Below, piece by piece: positions 16,061 to 24,431 of a DNA stretch of 64,000 bases (its first letter is position 1; each line of letters starts with the position of its first letter). This DNA is from Pelomonas saccharophila_A (GTDB lineage: Bacteria; Pseudomonadota; Gammaproteobacteria; Burkholderiales; Burkholderiaceae_C): the NCBI RefSeq assembly GCF_031458095.1, contig NZ_JAVDXU010000002.1, forward strand, positions 1,240,001 through 1,304,000, in the 5' to 3' direction. The position numbers and the translations under genes are program-made. The notes below the pieces were generated by a model. The model saw only the letters and a program-made list of their open reading frames with translations. It was not told the DNA's origin and searched no databases.

Positions 16061-17188
16061 ATGCTGAAGTTCGACCTCCTCAAGACCGAAGGCCGCGCCC
16101 GCCGCGGCACGCTCACGCTCAACCACGGTGTCGTGCAGACACCCATCTTCATGCCCGTGGGCACCTATGGCACGGTCAAGGGCGTCACGCCGCGCTCGCT
16201 GCAGGAGATGGGCGCCCAGATCATCCTGGGCAACACCTTCCACCTGTGGATGCGGCCGGGCCTGGACGTCGTCAAGCAGTTCGGCGGCCTGCACCGCTTC
16301 GAGAGCTGGAACAAGCCCATCCTGACCGACTCCGGCGGCTTTCAGGTCTGGAGCCTGGGCGCGATGCGCAAGATCAGCGAGGAAGGCGTCAAGTTCGCGT
16401 CGCCCGTCAACGGCGACAAGCTGCTGCTGACGCCCGAGGTCAGCATGCAGATCCAGACCATCCTCAACTCCGACATCGTCATGCAGTTCGACGAATGCAC
16501 GCCCTACGAAAGCAAGGGCGTGCTGACGACGGAGCGCGAGGCGAAGACCTCCATGGAGCTGAGCCTGCGCTGGGCCAAGCGCTGCATCACCGAATTCAAC
16601 CGGCTGGAGAACCCGAACGCCCTGTTCGGCATTGTGCAGGGTGGCATGTACACGAATCTGCGCGACGCGTCGCTGGCCGGTCTGGCCGAACTGGACCTGC
16701 CCGGCTATGCCATCGGCGGCCTGTCGGTGGGCGAGCCCAAGGCCGAGATGCAGCGCATCCTGGAGCACACCGGCCACCAGCTGCCCGCGAACAAGCCGCG
16801 CTATCTGATGGGCGTGGGCACGCCGGAAGACCTCGTCGAAGGCGTGTCCCAGGGCATCGACATGTTCGACTGCGTGATGCCCACCCGCAATGCGCGCAAC
16901 GGCCATCTGTTCACGCGCTTTGGCGACCTGCGCCTGCGCAATGCCCGCTACAAGGGCGACGAGAAGCCGGTCGACGAGACCTGCACGTGCGAATGCTGCA
17001 TCGGCTTCAGCCGCGCCTATCTGCACCATCTGGACCGCTGCGGCGAGATGCTCGGCCCCATGCTGACCAGCGTGCACAACCTGCACTACTACCTCAACCT
17101 GATGCAGGAGATGCGCGACGCGCTGGACGCCGGCCGCTTCGAGGCCTGGCGGGCCCAGTTCCACGCCGACCGGGCGCGCGGGGTGTGA
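16061..17188 (+). CDS. tgt: Queuine tRNA-guanine transglycosylase
   Basis: The 375-residue enzyme exchanges G34 of Asp, Asn, His and Tyr tRNAs for preQ1, the step before QueA. The general acid/base aspartate is in LTDSGGFQ (D90), the nucleophile is D270 in MFDCVMPTRNARNG, and a zinc site is formed by the cysteines of CTCECC (about 308-313) with the histidines of YLHHL. ATG 16061 gives the family N-terminus; a longer frame from 15986 overlaps the divergent gene. A copy of the dispersed repeat follows 25 bases after the stop. Confidence 0.97.
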   Translation: MLKFDLLKTEGRARRGTLTLNHGVVQTPIFMPVGTYGTVKGVTPRSLQEMGAQIILGNTFHLWMRPGLDVVKQFGGLHRFESWNKPILTDSGGFQVWSLGAMRKISEEGVKFASPVNGDKLLLTPEVSMQIQTILNSDIVMQFDECTPYESKGVLTTEREAKTSMELSLRWAKRCITEFNRLENPNALFGIVQGGMYTNLRDASLAGLAELDLPGYAIGGLSVGEPKAEMQRILEHTGHQLPANKPRYLMGVGTPEDLVEGVSQGIDMFDCVMPTRNARNGHLFTRFGDLRLRNARYKGDEKPVDETCTCECCIGFSRAYLHHLDRCGEMLGPMLTSVHNLHYYLNLMQEMRDALDAGRFEAWRAQFHADRARGV

Positions 17189-17213
17189 GACGGCCCCTGG
17201 CCCAATCTCGCAC

Positions 17214-17329
17214 CGCTGAACGCGGGCGGGCCTGGTCGATCCCCCGAGGGGATGGCGATGCTCGCGGCATCGAGCCGCGAGCACATCGCCCAAGCGGGCC
17301 GGCTCGGGAGCGGCCCAGCGCTCGGCCCG
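17214..17329 (+). repeat. Dispersed 3'-end repeat, copy B
   Basis: This is a full-length copy of about 116 bp in the same orientation as tgt, which ends 25 bases before it. Parts in order: the CGCTGAACGCGGGC head, a short TCCCC-CGA-GGGGA hairpin, and a central hairpin with GCTCGCGGC/GCCGCGAGC inner and GGCGAT/ATCGCC outer stems. A GC-rich tail follows that can fold CGGGCCG with CGGCCCG. The remaining intergenic sequence to 17416 shows only an AT-rich patch (GAATAAACG, about 17384-17396) that could be part of a promoter for the next gene. Confidence 0.85.
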
Positions 17330-17416
17330 GAATACCCGGTTTCATCGGCGCGGGTGCCGCTGATGCGGCATGGGCGGCTGATTTGAATAAACGTTCGGCG
17401 GCCCCAAGATAGCGGC

Positions 17417-17920
17417 ATGCTGAAAGCCCTGCTCGCCCCGCTGCGCTGGATCTTCCGGGTCACGCTGGCCATCCTCATCCTCTTCGAGGAATGGGGCTGG
17501 GAGCCGCTGCGGCGCGTCTTCGCACTGATCGCGAAGCTGCCGGTCATCCGCCAGATCGAGGCCCTGCTCAAGCGCCTGCCGCCGCGCTGGGCCTTCGTCG
17601 TGCTGGTGCTGCCCAGCCTGCTCATCTTGCCCATCAAGCTGGCTGCCGTGTGGCTGGTGGCCGAGGGCCATGCCTTGCTGGGTGTGGGTGTCATCGTCGC
17701 GGCCAAACTGTTCGGCACGGCCTTGCTGGCCTGGCTGTTCCAGCTCATCCAGCCGGCACTGATGCAGCTGCCCTGGTTCGCCCGCCTCTACGCCCGCTGG
17801 ACGCGCTGGAAGGCCGACCTGCTCGCCTGGGTACGCGCCAGCGCCGTGTGGCGCACGGCGCGTGCGATCAAGCTGCGGGTGAGGCGGCTGTTCAGGCGCG
17901 GATCCCGCGTCCAAGGCTGA
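17417..17920 (+). CDS. Membrane protein of unknown function
   Basis: This 167-residue protein has a hydrophobic N-terminus (FRVTLAILILF, about 13-23). Two stronger membrane helices follow at about 58-78 (WAFVVLVLPSLLILPIKLAAV) and 86-113. A basic, tryptophan-rich C-terminus (ARWTRWKADLLAWVRASAVWRTARAIKLRVRRLFRR) looks like an amphipathic membrane-surface helix. It resembles conserved uncharacterised betaproteobacterial inner membrane proteins. It stands alone behind the repeat downstream of tgt. Confidence 0.75.
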   Translation: MLKALLAPLRWIFRVTLAILILFEEWGWEPLRRVFALIAKLPVIRQIEALLKRLPPRWAFVVLVLPSLLILPIKLAAVWLVAEGHALLGVGVIVAAKLFGTALLAWLFQLIQPALMQLPWFARLYARWTRWKADLLAWVRASAVWRTARAIKLRVRRLFRRGSRVQG

Positions 17921-18006
17921 CGGCGCGCTTTCGTTCGTGAATAGTGCCGCTCGACGGTGGCGTTTGCGACTTTAGCCTTTCGATCCTTTGATTTGAGGAT
18001 CCGCAG

Positions 18007-19434
18007 ATGTCCAGCCCCACGACCGTCGCTCAGGATAGCAAGGTCGATAAAGAAGCCGCGAGCTCACAGGTCGCGATATCCAGGAAGTTGCTGGACTACG
18101 CGCTTGAAAGCCCGCTCAAGACGCTGGGCAGTGCCGTTTCAATCCTGGGCGGCCTGTTGGTGCTGATGTTCCTGACGGACATCGAGTTTCTGCCTGATGT
18201 GGACCTAGCGGGCATCGCATCGATGCTTTATGCAGTGGCCTTGCTTGGGCTGACACTGCTGGCGGCCATGGTGGTGCTGCTGGTCGTCCCGGCTCTGGCC
18301 ATGCGAGGCGTGCGGGACATGTCTCGCAGAGGGCCAAGACACACGGCGACGGCAGCCGCGCCGACTGCGTACCCGGCCGAGCCAATGCCTAGCGGATCAC
18401 GACCTGCAGCATGTGCTGAGACGGTTCCCTGGATCGTCGCTTTCGTTCTTTGGTCCGTGCTGCTTGTGTGGCAAGTGTCCGACGCGTCTCAGGAAGGGCT
18501 TCGCTGTTTTGCCGCTATTGCTGGGGGTGCTTGCCTGCTGGGTGCGGTGATCTGGGTTTGGCGCGAGTCGGTGGCGGTGCGAGGTTGGTCGACCGCAAAG
18601 CGACGCGCCATTTCGGTCAGATGGATCGTTGCCGACTCCGTCGTGGCCTTTGTCTTCTTCGTGATGCCGGTGTACGTCATCCTTCGGCTGGCGGCTGTCG
18701 GCGACCTGGGCCAAGGGTCGATATCGCCGCCGGCCTTGCTGACTTTGGTGCTGTTGCTGCTGGTGAGTGCCGTCGTGGCCTGGGTGCTGTCTACGCCTCA
18801 ACCTCAGATCGGCGTGGGGGTCGGGCTGGCCTTCGGCTTGGCGCTCTTCTTCGTGGTGGCCACTCAGACTGGCAGTGTGACGGCGGTACCTCACACCATC
18901 GTGGGAAAACTCCATCTGGGAGACATCGATTTCGCCCGTGGCGGCGTCACAGCGGCGGGGTGTCGGCAGATCAATGCGGCCCTGGGTGCAACAGCCTGCG
19001 CTGTCGGCGCGGATGCTGGTGCGATGACTCCGCTTTGCCCGGTTCGTATTCGCTCGCGCGTCGGTCAGCAACTCGTGTTGGAATTCGGTGAAGTGGCTTG
19101 GAGCGAGCAACGTGTGGGGGCGACAAAGCAATGGCTTGCCGCCTGGGCGCAACCGAAGCAGCGTATGCGCAGAGTCGTCCTGGACAAGGCCGAAATGCCG
19201 TCTTGGCAGCCGTTGCAACCTTTGGTCGACGATGAGCCGCTGGCTCTCACGACGTCGGCAAAGGCCGCAGTCGCACCCAAAGGCTTGACCCTATGGCGCC
19301 CAGCGGCGGCTGCTCAGGACGAGCGCTTGCAGCGACTGTGTGATGCAGTGCTGGAGTCGTCGCCTGCGGTGACGCCCCTCAGCGCGTCGTCGCCAGCAAG
19401 CGCGACACCGCCGCCCAAAGCGCGTCGGGGCTAA
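18007..19434 (+). CDS. Multi-span membrane protein of unknown function, atypical composition
   Basis: This 475-residue protein has about seven predicted membrane segments in its first 300 residues, arranged in pairs: about 38-58, 68-98, 143-160, 167-185, 215-235, 245-265 and 272-295. A soluble C-terminal domain of about 170 residues follows, with cysteines in AGCRQ, TACAVG and PLCPVR. I do not recognise the family. Codon use is less GC-biased than the neighbours (many TTG, CTT, GTT and TCA codons), which suggests recent acquisition. Its 3' end overlaps the convergent MFS-acyltransferase gene by 56 bases. Confidence 0.65.
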   Translation: MSSPTTVAQDSKVDKEAASSQVAISRKLLDYALESPLKTLGSAVSILGGLLVLMFLTDIEFLPDVDLAGIASMLYAVALLGLTLLAAMVVLLVVPALAMRGVRDMSRRGPRHTATAAAPTAYPAEPMPSGSRPAACAETVPWIVAFVLWSVLLVWQVSDASQEGLRCFAAIAGGACLLGAVIWVWRESVAVRGWSTAKRRAISVRWIVADSVVAFVFFVMPVYVILRLAAVGDLGQGSISPPALLTLVLLLLVSAVVAWVLSTPQPQIGVGVGLAFGLALFFVVATQTGSVTAVPHTIVGKLHLGDIDFARGGVTAAGCRQINAALGATACAVGADAGAMTPLCPVRIRSRVGQQLVLEFGEVAWSEQRVGATKQWLAAWAQPKQRMRRVVLDKAEMPSWQPLQPLVDDEPLALTTSAKAAVAPKGLTLWRPAAAAQDERLQRLCDAVLESSPAVTPLSASSPASATPPPKARRG

Positions 19435-21274
19435 CCGCGGCAGATTTCATCGGTGCGTCCACCGTCAGGCTCACCGGGCTCCACACCCCGCGCCGCATCG
19501 GCTTGACCATGGCCTTGCCGCCCTCGACGCGCGAGAAGAAGCTGCCCCAGAGATTGCCGAGGGCCATCGGGATGACCGGCACCTCGGGCAGGCCCTCGAT
19601 GAGCTTCATGACGCCGCCCTTGAAGGGCTGCAGCTCGCCGTCGCGCGTCAGGCCGCCCTCGGGGAAGATGCAGACCATCTCGCCGTCCTCCAGCACCGCG
19701 CGGGCGGCGGCGAAGGCGGCTTCGTAGGTGGCCGGGTCGGCCTTTTGCGGCGCGATCGGGATGGCCTTGGCCAGCTTGAACATCCAGCCCAGCACGGGGA
19801 TCTTGAAGATCTGGTGGTCCATCAGGAAGCGGATCGGGCGCGGGCTAGCGGCCATCAGGAGCACGGCGTCGACGAAGGACACGTGGTTGCAGACCAGCAC
19901 GGCCGGGCCGGCGGTGGGGATGCGTTCGTCGTTGATGACCTTGAAGCGGTAGATGATGCGTGTCAGCACGAAGGCGGCGAAGCGCAGCAAATACTCCGGC
20001 ACGATGAGGAAGATGTAGAAGGCCACGACGGCGTTGGCGATGCCCACCGCCAGGAAGATCTGCGGGATGGTCAGGCCGGCGCCCAGCATGGCGCCGGCGA
20101 TGACCGAGCTGGCGATCATGAAGACCGCGTTCAGGATGTTGTTGGCCGCGATGATGCGGGCGCGGTGGCTGGGCTGGGCGCGCAGCTGGATCAGCGCATA
20201 CATGGGCACGCTGTACAGGCCGGCGAACAGGGCCAGCAGCGTCAGGTCGGCCAGCACGCGCCAGTGCGCGGTCACGCTCAGGAAGGCGCTGATGCTGTAG
20301 GGCTCGCTGGCGGGCAGGCCGGTGGCGGCGAAGTACAGGTCGATGGCGAACACGCTCATGCCGATGGCGCCCAGCGGCACCAGGCCGATCTCGACATGGC
20401 GCTTGGACAGCATCTCGCACATCAGCGAGCCGATGCCGATGCCGATGGAGAACACCGCCAGCAGCAGCGACGCGACCTGCGGGCTGCCGTGCAGCACTTC
20501 CTTGGCGAAGGCCGGGAAGTTGCTCAGGAAGACGGCGCCGAAGAACCACATCCACGAGATGCCCAAGAGGGAGCGGAACACGGCCAGGCCCTCATGCGCG
20601 AGCTTGAGGTTGCGCCAGGTCTCGGTGAAGGGGTTCCAGTTGATGACCAGATTCGGGTCGGTCGACGGGCTGGCGGGAATGCCCTGGGCCGTCGCGCGGC
20701 CGGCGATGGCCAGCGCCAGGCAGGCCCAGGCCACATGCTGGGGGCCGACGACGGGCGTGTCGACCAGGATGCCGCCGAGCAGCTGGCCCAGCAGGATGGC
20801 GACGAAGGTGCCCATCTCCACCATGCCGTTGCCGCCGGTCAGCTCGCGCTCGTTGAGCTGCTGCGGCATATAGGCGTACTTGACCGGGCCGAACAGCGTC
20901 GAGTGCAGGCCCATCAGGAAGACGCAGCCCAGCAGGGCCGGCACATTGGCGGCGTAGAAGCCCCAGGCCGCGATCACCATGATGGCGATCTCCAGGCTCT
21001 TGACGAGCTGCATCAGCCGGGCCTTGTCGTGCTTGTCGGCGAGTTGGCCGCTGGTGGCCGAGAACAGCACATAGGGCAGGATGAACAGCGCCCCGATGAC
21101 CAGGCCCGCCATCTTGGACGGCAGCCAGTCCAGCTGCAGCTGGTAGGTGATCATCAGCGTGAACGCGAACTTGAAGACGTTGTCGTTCGCGGCGCCGAGG
21201 AACTGCGTCCAGAAGAAGGGCGCAAAGCGGCGTTGCTTCAGCAGCGCGAACTGATTCGGGTGTTCTTGGCTCAT
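19379..21274 (-). CDS. MFS transporter fused to PlsC-type acyltransferase (LplT-PlsC)
   Basis: This 631-residue fusion has an N-terminal 12-helix MFS transporter of the LplT lysophospholipid flippase type (about 1-420; starts FALLKQRRFAPFFWTQFLGA). A 1-acyl-glycerol-3-phosphate acyltransferase domain follows (about 430-631) with the catalytic HxxxxD motif in CNHVSFVD and the FPEGG substrate motif. It resembles the front part of LplT/Aas systems that re-import and re-acylate lysophospholipids, but lacks the C-terminal acyl-ACP synthetase domain. The ATG overlaps the stop of the DUF2145 gene (ATGA), so it is the last gene of a coupled operon. Confidence 0.9.
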   Translation of the reverse strand: MSQEHPNQFALLKQRRFAPFFWTQFLGAANDNVFKFAFTLMITYQLQLDWLPSKMAGLVIGALFILPYVLFSATSGQLADKHDKARLMQLVKSLEIAIMVIAAWGFYAANVPALLGCVFLMGLHSTLFGPVKYAYMPQQLNERELTGGNGMVEMGTFVAILLGQLLGGILVDTPVVGPQHVAWACLALAIAGRATAQGIPASPSTDPNLVINWNPFTETWRNLKLAHEGLAVFRSLLGISWMWFFGAVFLSNFPAFAKEVLHGSPQVASLLLAVFSIGIGIGSLMCEMLSKRHVEIGLVPLGAIGMSVFAIDLYFAATGLPASEPYSISAFLSVTAHWRVLADLTLLALFAGLYSVPMYALIQLRAQPSHRARIIAANNILNAVFMIASSVIAGAMLGAGLTIPQIFLAVGIANAVVAFYIFLIVPEYLLRFAAFVLTRIIYRFKVINDERIPTAGPAVLVCNHVSFVDAVLLMAASPRPIRFLMDHQIFKIPVLGWMFKLAKAIPIAPQKADPATYEAAFAAARAVLEDGEMVCIFPEGGLTRDGELQPFKGGVMKLIEGLPEVPVIPMALGNLWGSFFSRVEGGKAMVKPMRRGVWSPVSLTVDAPMKSAAVSPDALWAAVSRLLATTR

Positions 21275-22053
21275 TGCTGGACGAGTTGGGGCGATTGGGA
21301 CAGGCCGGCGCGCGGCAGCCAGGCAAACATCGAGTCCACGGTGACCGTGTCGATATGGCTGCTGAAGCGGCGCGCGCTCGGATGATCGTCGAAAGCGATG
21401 TTGGCCTGTGTCATGCGGCCACCCAGGCGGGTCATCGCGGACAGGTGCAGGTCGGTGGGCTGGTAGCCCCGGTTGCGCAGCCAGGCCTGGGCGTCGCGGC
21501 GGTTGTTGACCGCGGGGCCCGCGCTGCCGGCCAGGGTCTCCAGCACCCACTGGTTGCTTTGCTGGTAGGTCGTGCCGAAGGCATAGGCCACCATGCTGTA
21601 GCGGCGCTCATTGAAGCGGGCCACGCGGCTGTTGTCCGTCAGCACCGGCAGCAGGGCTTGCTGCAGCTCGGGTTTGAGGACGACGAAGGCAGCGTCGTAG
21701 CGGTAGGGGCGGTCCATGAAGAACTCGCCGAGGCCCTGGCGGTACAGGGCCGCATGGTCGGTGCCGCAGTGGTTGAGCTTGTGCATGACGCGCCAGACGG
21801 CGGGCTGCTGGCTGGTGTCCTTGTAGACAAAGCCCAGGTGGGACCACTGCAGGCCGTATTTGCTGAGGTCCTGCCCGGCGCGGGCCAGGATGGCGACCTG
21901 GGCGCCGCTGGCATCCAGCTGGCGGGCCGTGGCCTGGGCCAGGTTGAGGCCTTGCTCGATCTGGCGCGCCGTCGGCTGCTTCTCCTCGCAGGGCCGGCCC
22001 GCATGGGCCGTCGTGGCCATGGCCAGGGCGGCAATGGCGACAGCTGCTCTCAA
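21271..22053 (-). CDS. DUF2145 family secreted protein
   Basis: This 260-residue protein has a signal peptide (MRAAVAIAALAMATTAHA). The mature part begins GRPCEEKQPTARQIEQGL and includes LDASGAQVAILARAGQDLSKYGLQWSHLGF, the hallmark of DUF2145. The family is periplasmic, with conserved serine and histidine (WSH) that suggest a papain/NlpC-like fold, although no activity is known. It starts with TTG, which shares two bases with the TGA of the upstream gene (TTGA), and its own stop overlaps the MFS-PlsC ATG. The three products therefore probably act together at the envelope. Confidence 0.88.
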   Translation of the reverse strand: MRAAVAIAALAMATTAHAGRPCEEKQPTARQIEQGLNLAQATARQLDASGAQVAILARAGQDLSKYGLQWSHLGFVYKDTSQQPAVWRVMHKLNHCGTDHAALYRQGLGEFFMDRPYRYDAAFVVLKPELQQALLPVLTDNSRVARFNERRYSMVAYAFGTTYQQSNQWVLETLAGSAGPAVNNRRDAQAWLRNRGYQPTDLHLSAMTRLGGRMTQANIAFDDHPSARRFSSHIDTVTVDSMFAWLPRAGLSQSPQLVQQ

Positions 22054-22484
22054 CGGCTCACCTGTTCGTTGTAGAGCAGGGCCTTGCCGATCTCGTTGGG
22101 GATGAAGGCGATGACCTCGCCGGCCGCCGACAGGATGGTGCCGGCGCCGATGACCGAGACGACAACGGCCGCACCGGTGGACACGACGACGCCTTCGGCG
22201 AGCTTGCCCGACGCCTTGATGCTGATGCGGGCGCCGTCCGAGGCGCGCTCCAGGATCCAGACGGTGGTGCTGCCCACGACCTCGACGGCGACGACGGTCA
22301 GCGTCACACCAGCCGACAGGATGCCGGCGGGGAGGGCGCTCAGCGCGACGCCGGTGGCGCTGACCGCGCCGACCGACAACACGACGGGAGCGACCGACAG
22401 CACGGCGCTGGCTTCTGACGGGCTGGTGTGGGCCTGGGCACTGAGGCTCAGGGCCAGGGCGGTGATGGCAAGCAGGCGCTTCAT
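22050..22484 (-). CDS. Secreted or membrane hydrophobic protein, partner of DUF2145
   Basis: This 144-residue protein has a signal peptide (MKRLLAITALALSLSAQA) and a mature part dominated by small and hydrophobic residues. There are two long apolar stretches (about 26-78 and 98-125) separated by VWILERASDGARISIKASG. It could be an integral membrane protein or a membrane-associated beta protein. GAGGAG precedes the ATG by 7 bases, and its stop overlaps the TTG start of the DUF2145 gene. No named family is recognised. Confidence 0.8.
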   Translation of the reverse strand: MKRLLAITALALSLSAQAHTSPSEASAVLSVAPVVLSVGAVSATGVALSALPAGILSAGVTLTVVAVEVVGSTTVWILERASDGARISIKASGKLAEGVVVSTGAAVVVSVIGAGTILSAAGEVIAFIPNEIGKALLYNEQVSR

Positions 22485-22498
22485 CTGCAGCTCCTCGG

Positions 22499-22966
22499 TT
22501 ACTGGTTTTCTGTCGTGGCCTGGGCGGCGGCTTCGCGGCGGCCTTGCAGGCGGGCTTCCATCAGGTCGGCCTCATGGGCGTCGCGCAGCATCTTGGCCAG
22601 CGTGAAGACGTTGGAGATCAGATACAGCCAGCAGACGCCGAGATAGGCCTTCCAGACCGGCTGGATCTCCATGCGCCACAGGCCCCAGCCCGTCAGGCCC
22701 ATGGCCAGCGCGAAGCCGCTCCAGACGACCAGGCGCCACATCGGCGTGTCGACCTGGCGGTCCTGGTTGTCGCGGATGAACTTGGCCAGCGCGAAGGCGG
22801 TGGACAGGCAGAACACATAGCCCATCACCATGAAGGCGCGGTCCAGGTCGGCGCCCGGCAGCCAGGCCAGGCCCGAGCCGCACAGCATCACGCTGAGCCC
22901 GAAGGAGATCCAGACCTGCAGGCGCCAGGCGCTGGTGTCGCGACGGATGTGGGGGTACTGAGCCAT
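22499..22966 (-). CDS. YiaA/YiaB two-helix domain protein
   Basis: This 155-residue inner membrane protein contains two tandem YiaAB-type units. The first (about 12-65) has WRLQVWISFGLSVMLCGSGL and YVFCLSTAFALAKFIRDNQ; the second (about 72-125) repeats WRLVVWSGFALAMGLTGWGL and WLYLISNVFTLAKMLRD. This gives four membrane helices. The C-terminus is charged and alanine-rich. The upstream in-frame extension is a shadow. It ends 14 bases before the next operon gene and probably opens the four-gene unit. The molecular role of the family is unknown. Confidence 0.85.
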   Translation of the reverse strand: MAQYPHIRRDTSAWRLQVWISFGLSVMLCGSGLAWLPGADLDRAFMVMGYVFCLSTAFALAKFIRDNQDRQVDTPMWRLVVWSGFALAMGLTGWGLWRMEIQPVWKAYLGVCWLYLISNVFTLAKMLRDAHEADLMEARLQGRREAAAQATTENQ

Positions 22967-23082
22967 GGTGGGAGCGTCGTGTTGTGAACGAATGTTGCGG
23001 TGGCCGCGATCTTGCGCGAAGCCGGCGGGGCCCACCTCGGGAATAGTTCCGAGGCGCGCGGCAAGCGCCGAAAAGTAGCGTT

Positions 23083-24306
23083 TCATGCGACTTCGTGGCG
23101 CTGGAAGTGGGTCCGGGTCAAAAAAACCGACGCGGACAGGCGCGCGCCGCGCCACCGGGCGGCACGCTTCAGGGCCAGGTCGAACAGCAGGGGGTTGTGC
23201 TCGCGCAGGCGCTCGAGCGGGGCCGCGTCGGCCGCGTCCAGCAGGCCGGCACTGACCAGGGCGGGCAGGCGGATGGCGGCCGGGATGCCGGGCAGCGGGT
23301 AGTCGGAGCCATGCAGCAGGCGGGAGTGCCAAGCCTCGCGCAGCATCAGCGTGCGTGCGACCTCGGGCTCGCGGTTGGCCTGCAGCACGACGGAGACATC
23401 GCCCATCAGCAGCCCGTCCCAGTCCTCGTCCATCAGCCGTTCGAAGAGGGAAAAGGCCGGCACGTCGCGGGGGCGTTGGCGATCCAGGTCGAGCGCCAGG
23501 CCGAGCGACGCGCAGTGCGCGATGACGACCCGGACGCCCTGCTCGAGCGCTGCGCGCACCAGCAGCGGATTGCCCAGCTCGTCGCGCCTGGCGCCGGGCA
23601 CGGCATGCTCCTCGCCGCAGTGCACGATGACGGGCAGGTGGCTCGCGGCCAGGCGTTCGTAGAAGGGGCGCAGGCGGCGGTCGCGCAGGTCGATGTTCAT
23701 GCTGGACGGCAGCCACTTCAGCGCGACCGCGCCGTTGGCGAGGGCAGCATCCAGCCGCGCCAGCGCGTCGGGCCGGTAGGGGTGGATGGAGGCGACCCAG
23801 GCAAAGCGATCCACATGGGCCGCGGCGACGCCGGCCGCATAGGCGTCGGGCACGTGGAAGGTCGTATGCCCCACGTGCGGCCGGCCGGCGGCGTCGCAGG
23901 CCTGGTCGAAGGCGAACAGCATCCAGCGGGCACCGGGCGGGAAGTCGTCGGCCAGCGCCTTCAGCCGCTCCACGTAGGCGCGATCCACGCTCGGCGCATC
24001 GGCCGGCACGCAGGCGGCGTTCAGGATGAAGCGCTTGCGCAGCATCTCGACCGGGTGCCACCACTGGCTGAGCTGGGCGTTCACCGAGCAGCCCGAGCCG
24101 GAATCGCCGGTGCCCAGCAGATGGGTGTGCACATCCCAGAGCTGGGCCGCATCCAGCCCTTCGAAGGTCCGGGCCAGCAGCGGCTTGAGGTCGTCGGGAA
24201 TGCCGCTGCGGCAGGGGTTGAGCAGGCCGGCGCGGGCCGGGCCGGCCAGTGACGTGAACAGGCCGGCGGCCGCGCCGCAGCACAGCAGATGGCGTCGGGT
24301 GAGCAT
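23083..24306 (-). CDS. Exported amidohydrolase-family metal-dependent hydrolase
   Basis: This 407-residue protein has an N-terminal Tat-like signal (MLTRRHLLCCGAAAGLFTS). A TIM-barrel amidohydrolase (PF04909-type) follows, with metal-site motifs WDVHTHLLG, VIVHCGEEH, VVIAHCASLG and LLHGSDYPL near the C-terminal end. Such enzymes act as decarboxylases or hydrolases on cyclic or aromatic substrates; the substrate here is unknown. The ATG at 24306 starts directly at the signal peptide. It diverges from the XRE-type regulator gene at 24432, which may control it. Confidence 0.87.
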   Translation of the reverse strand: MLTRRHLLCCGAAAGLFTSLAGPARAGLLNPCRSGIPDDLKPLLARTFEGLDAAQLWDVHTHLLGTGDSGSGCSVNAQLSQWWHPVEMLRKRFILNAACVPADAPSVDRAYVERLKALADDFPPGARWMLFAFDQACDAAGRPHVGHTTFHVPDAYAAGVAAAHVDRFAWVASIHPYRPDALARLDAALANGAVALKWLPSSMNIDLRDRRLRPFYERLAASHLPVIVHCGEEHAVPGARRDELGNPLLVRAALEQGVRVVIAHCASLGLALDLDRQRPRDVPAFSLFERLMDEDWDGLLMGDVSVVLQANREPEVARTLMLREAWHSRLLHGSDYPLPGIPAAIRLPALVSAGLLDAADAAPLERLREHNPLLFDLALKRAARWRGARLSASVFLTRTHFQRHEVA

Positions 24307-24431
24307 GGCGATGAGGTCGGGAAGTGACGAGGGCCGCGAGCATCGCGAGGCCGTGCGCGAATGCCACCCTTTTTGCCGCGGCGGCGCGGGGCTCGCCCCT
24401 TGCGGTAGCGCCATGCGCTACCGTTGGCGCC

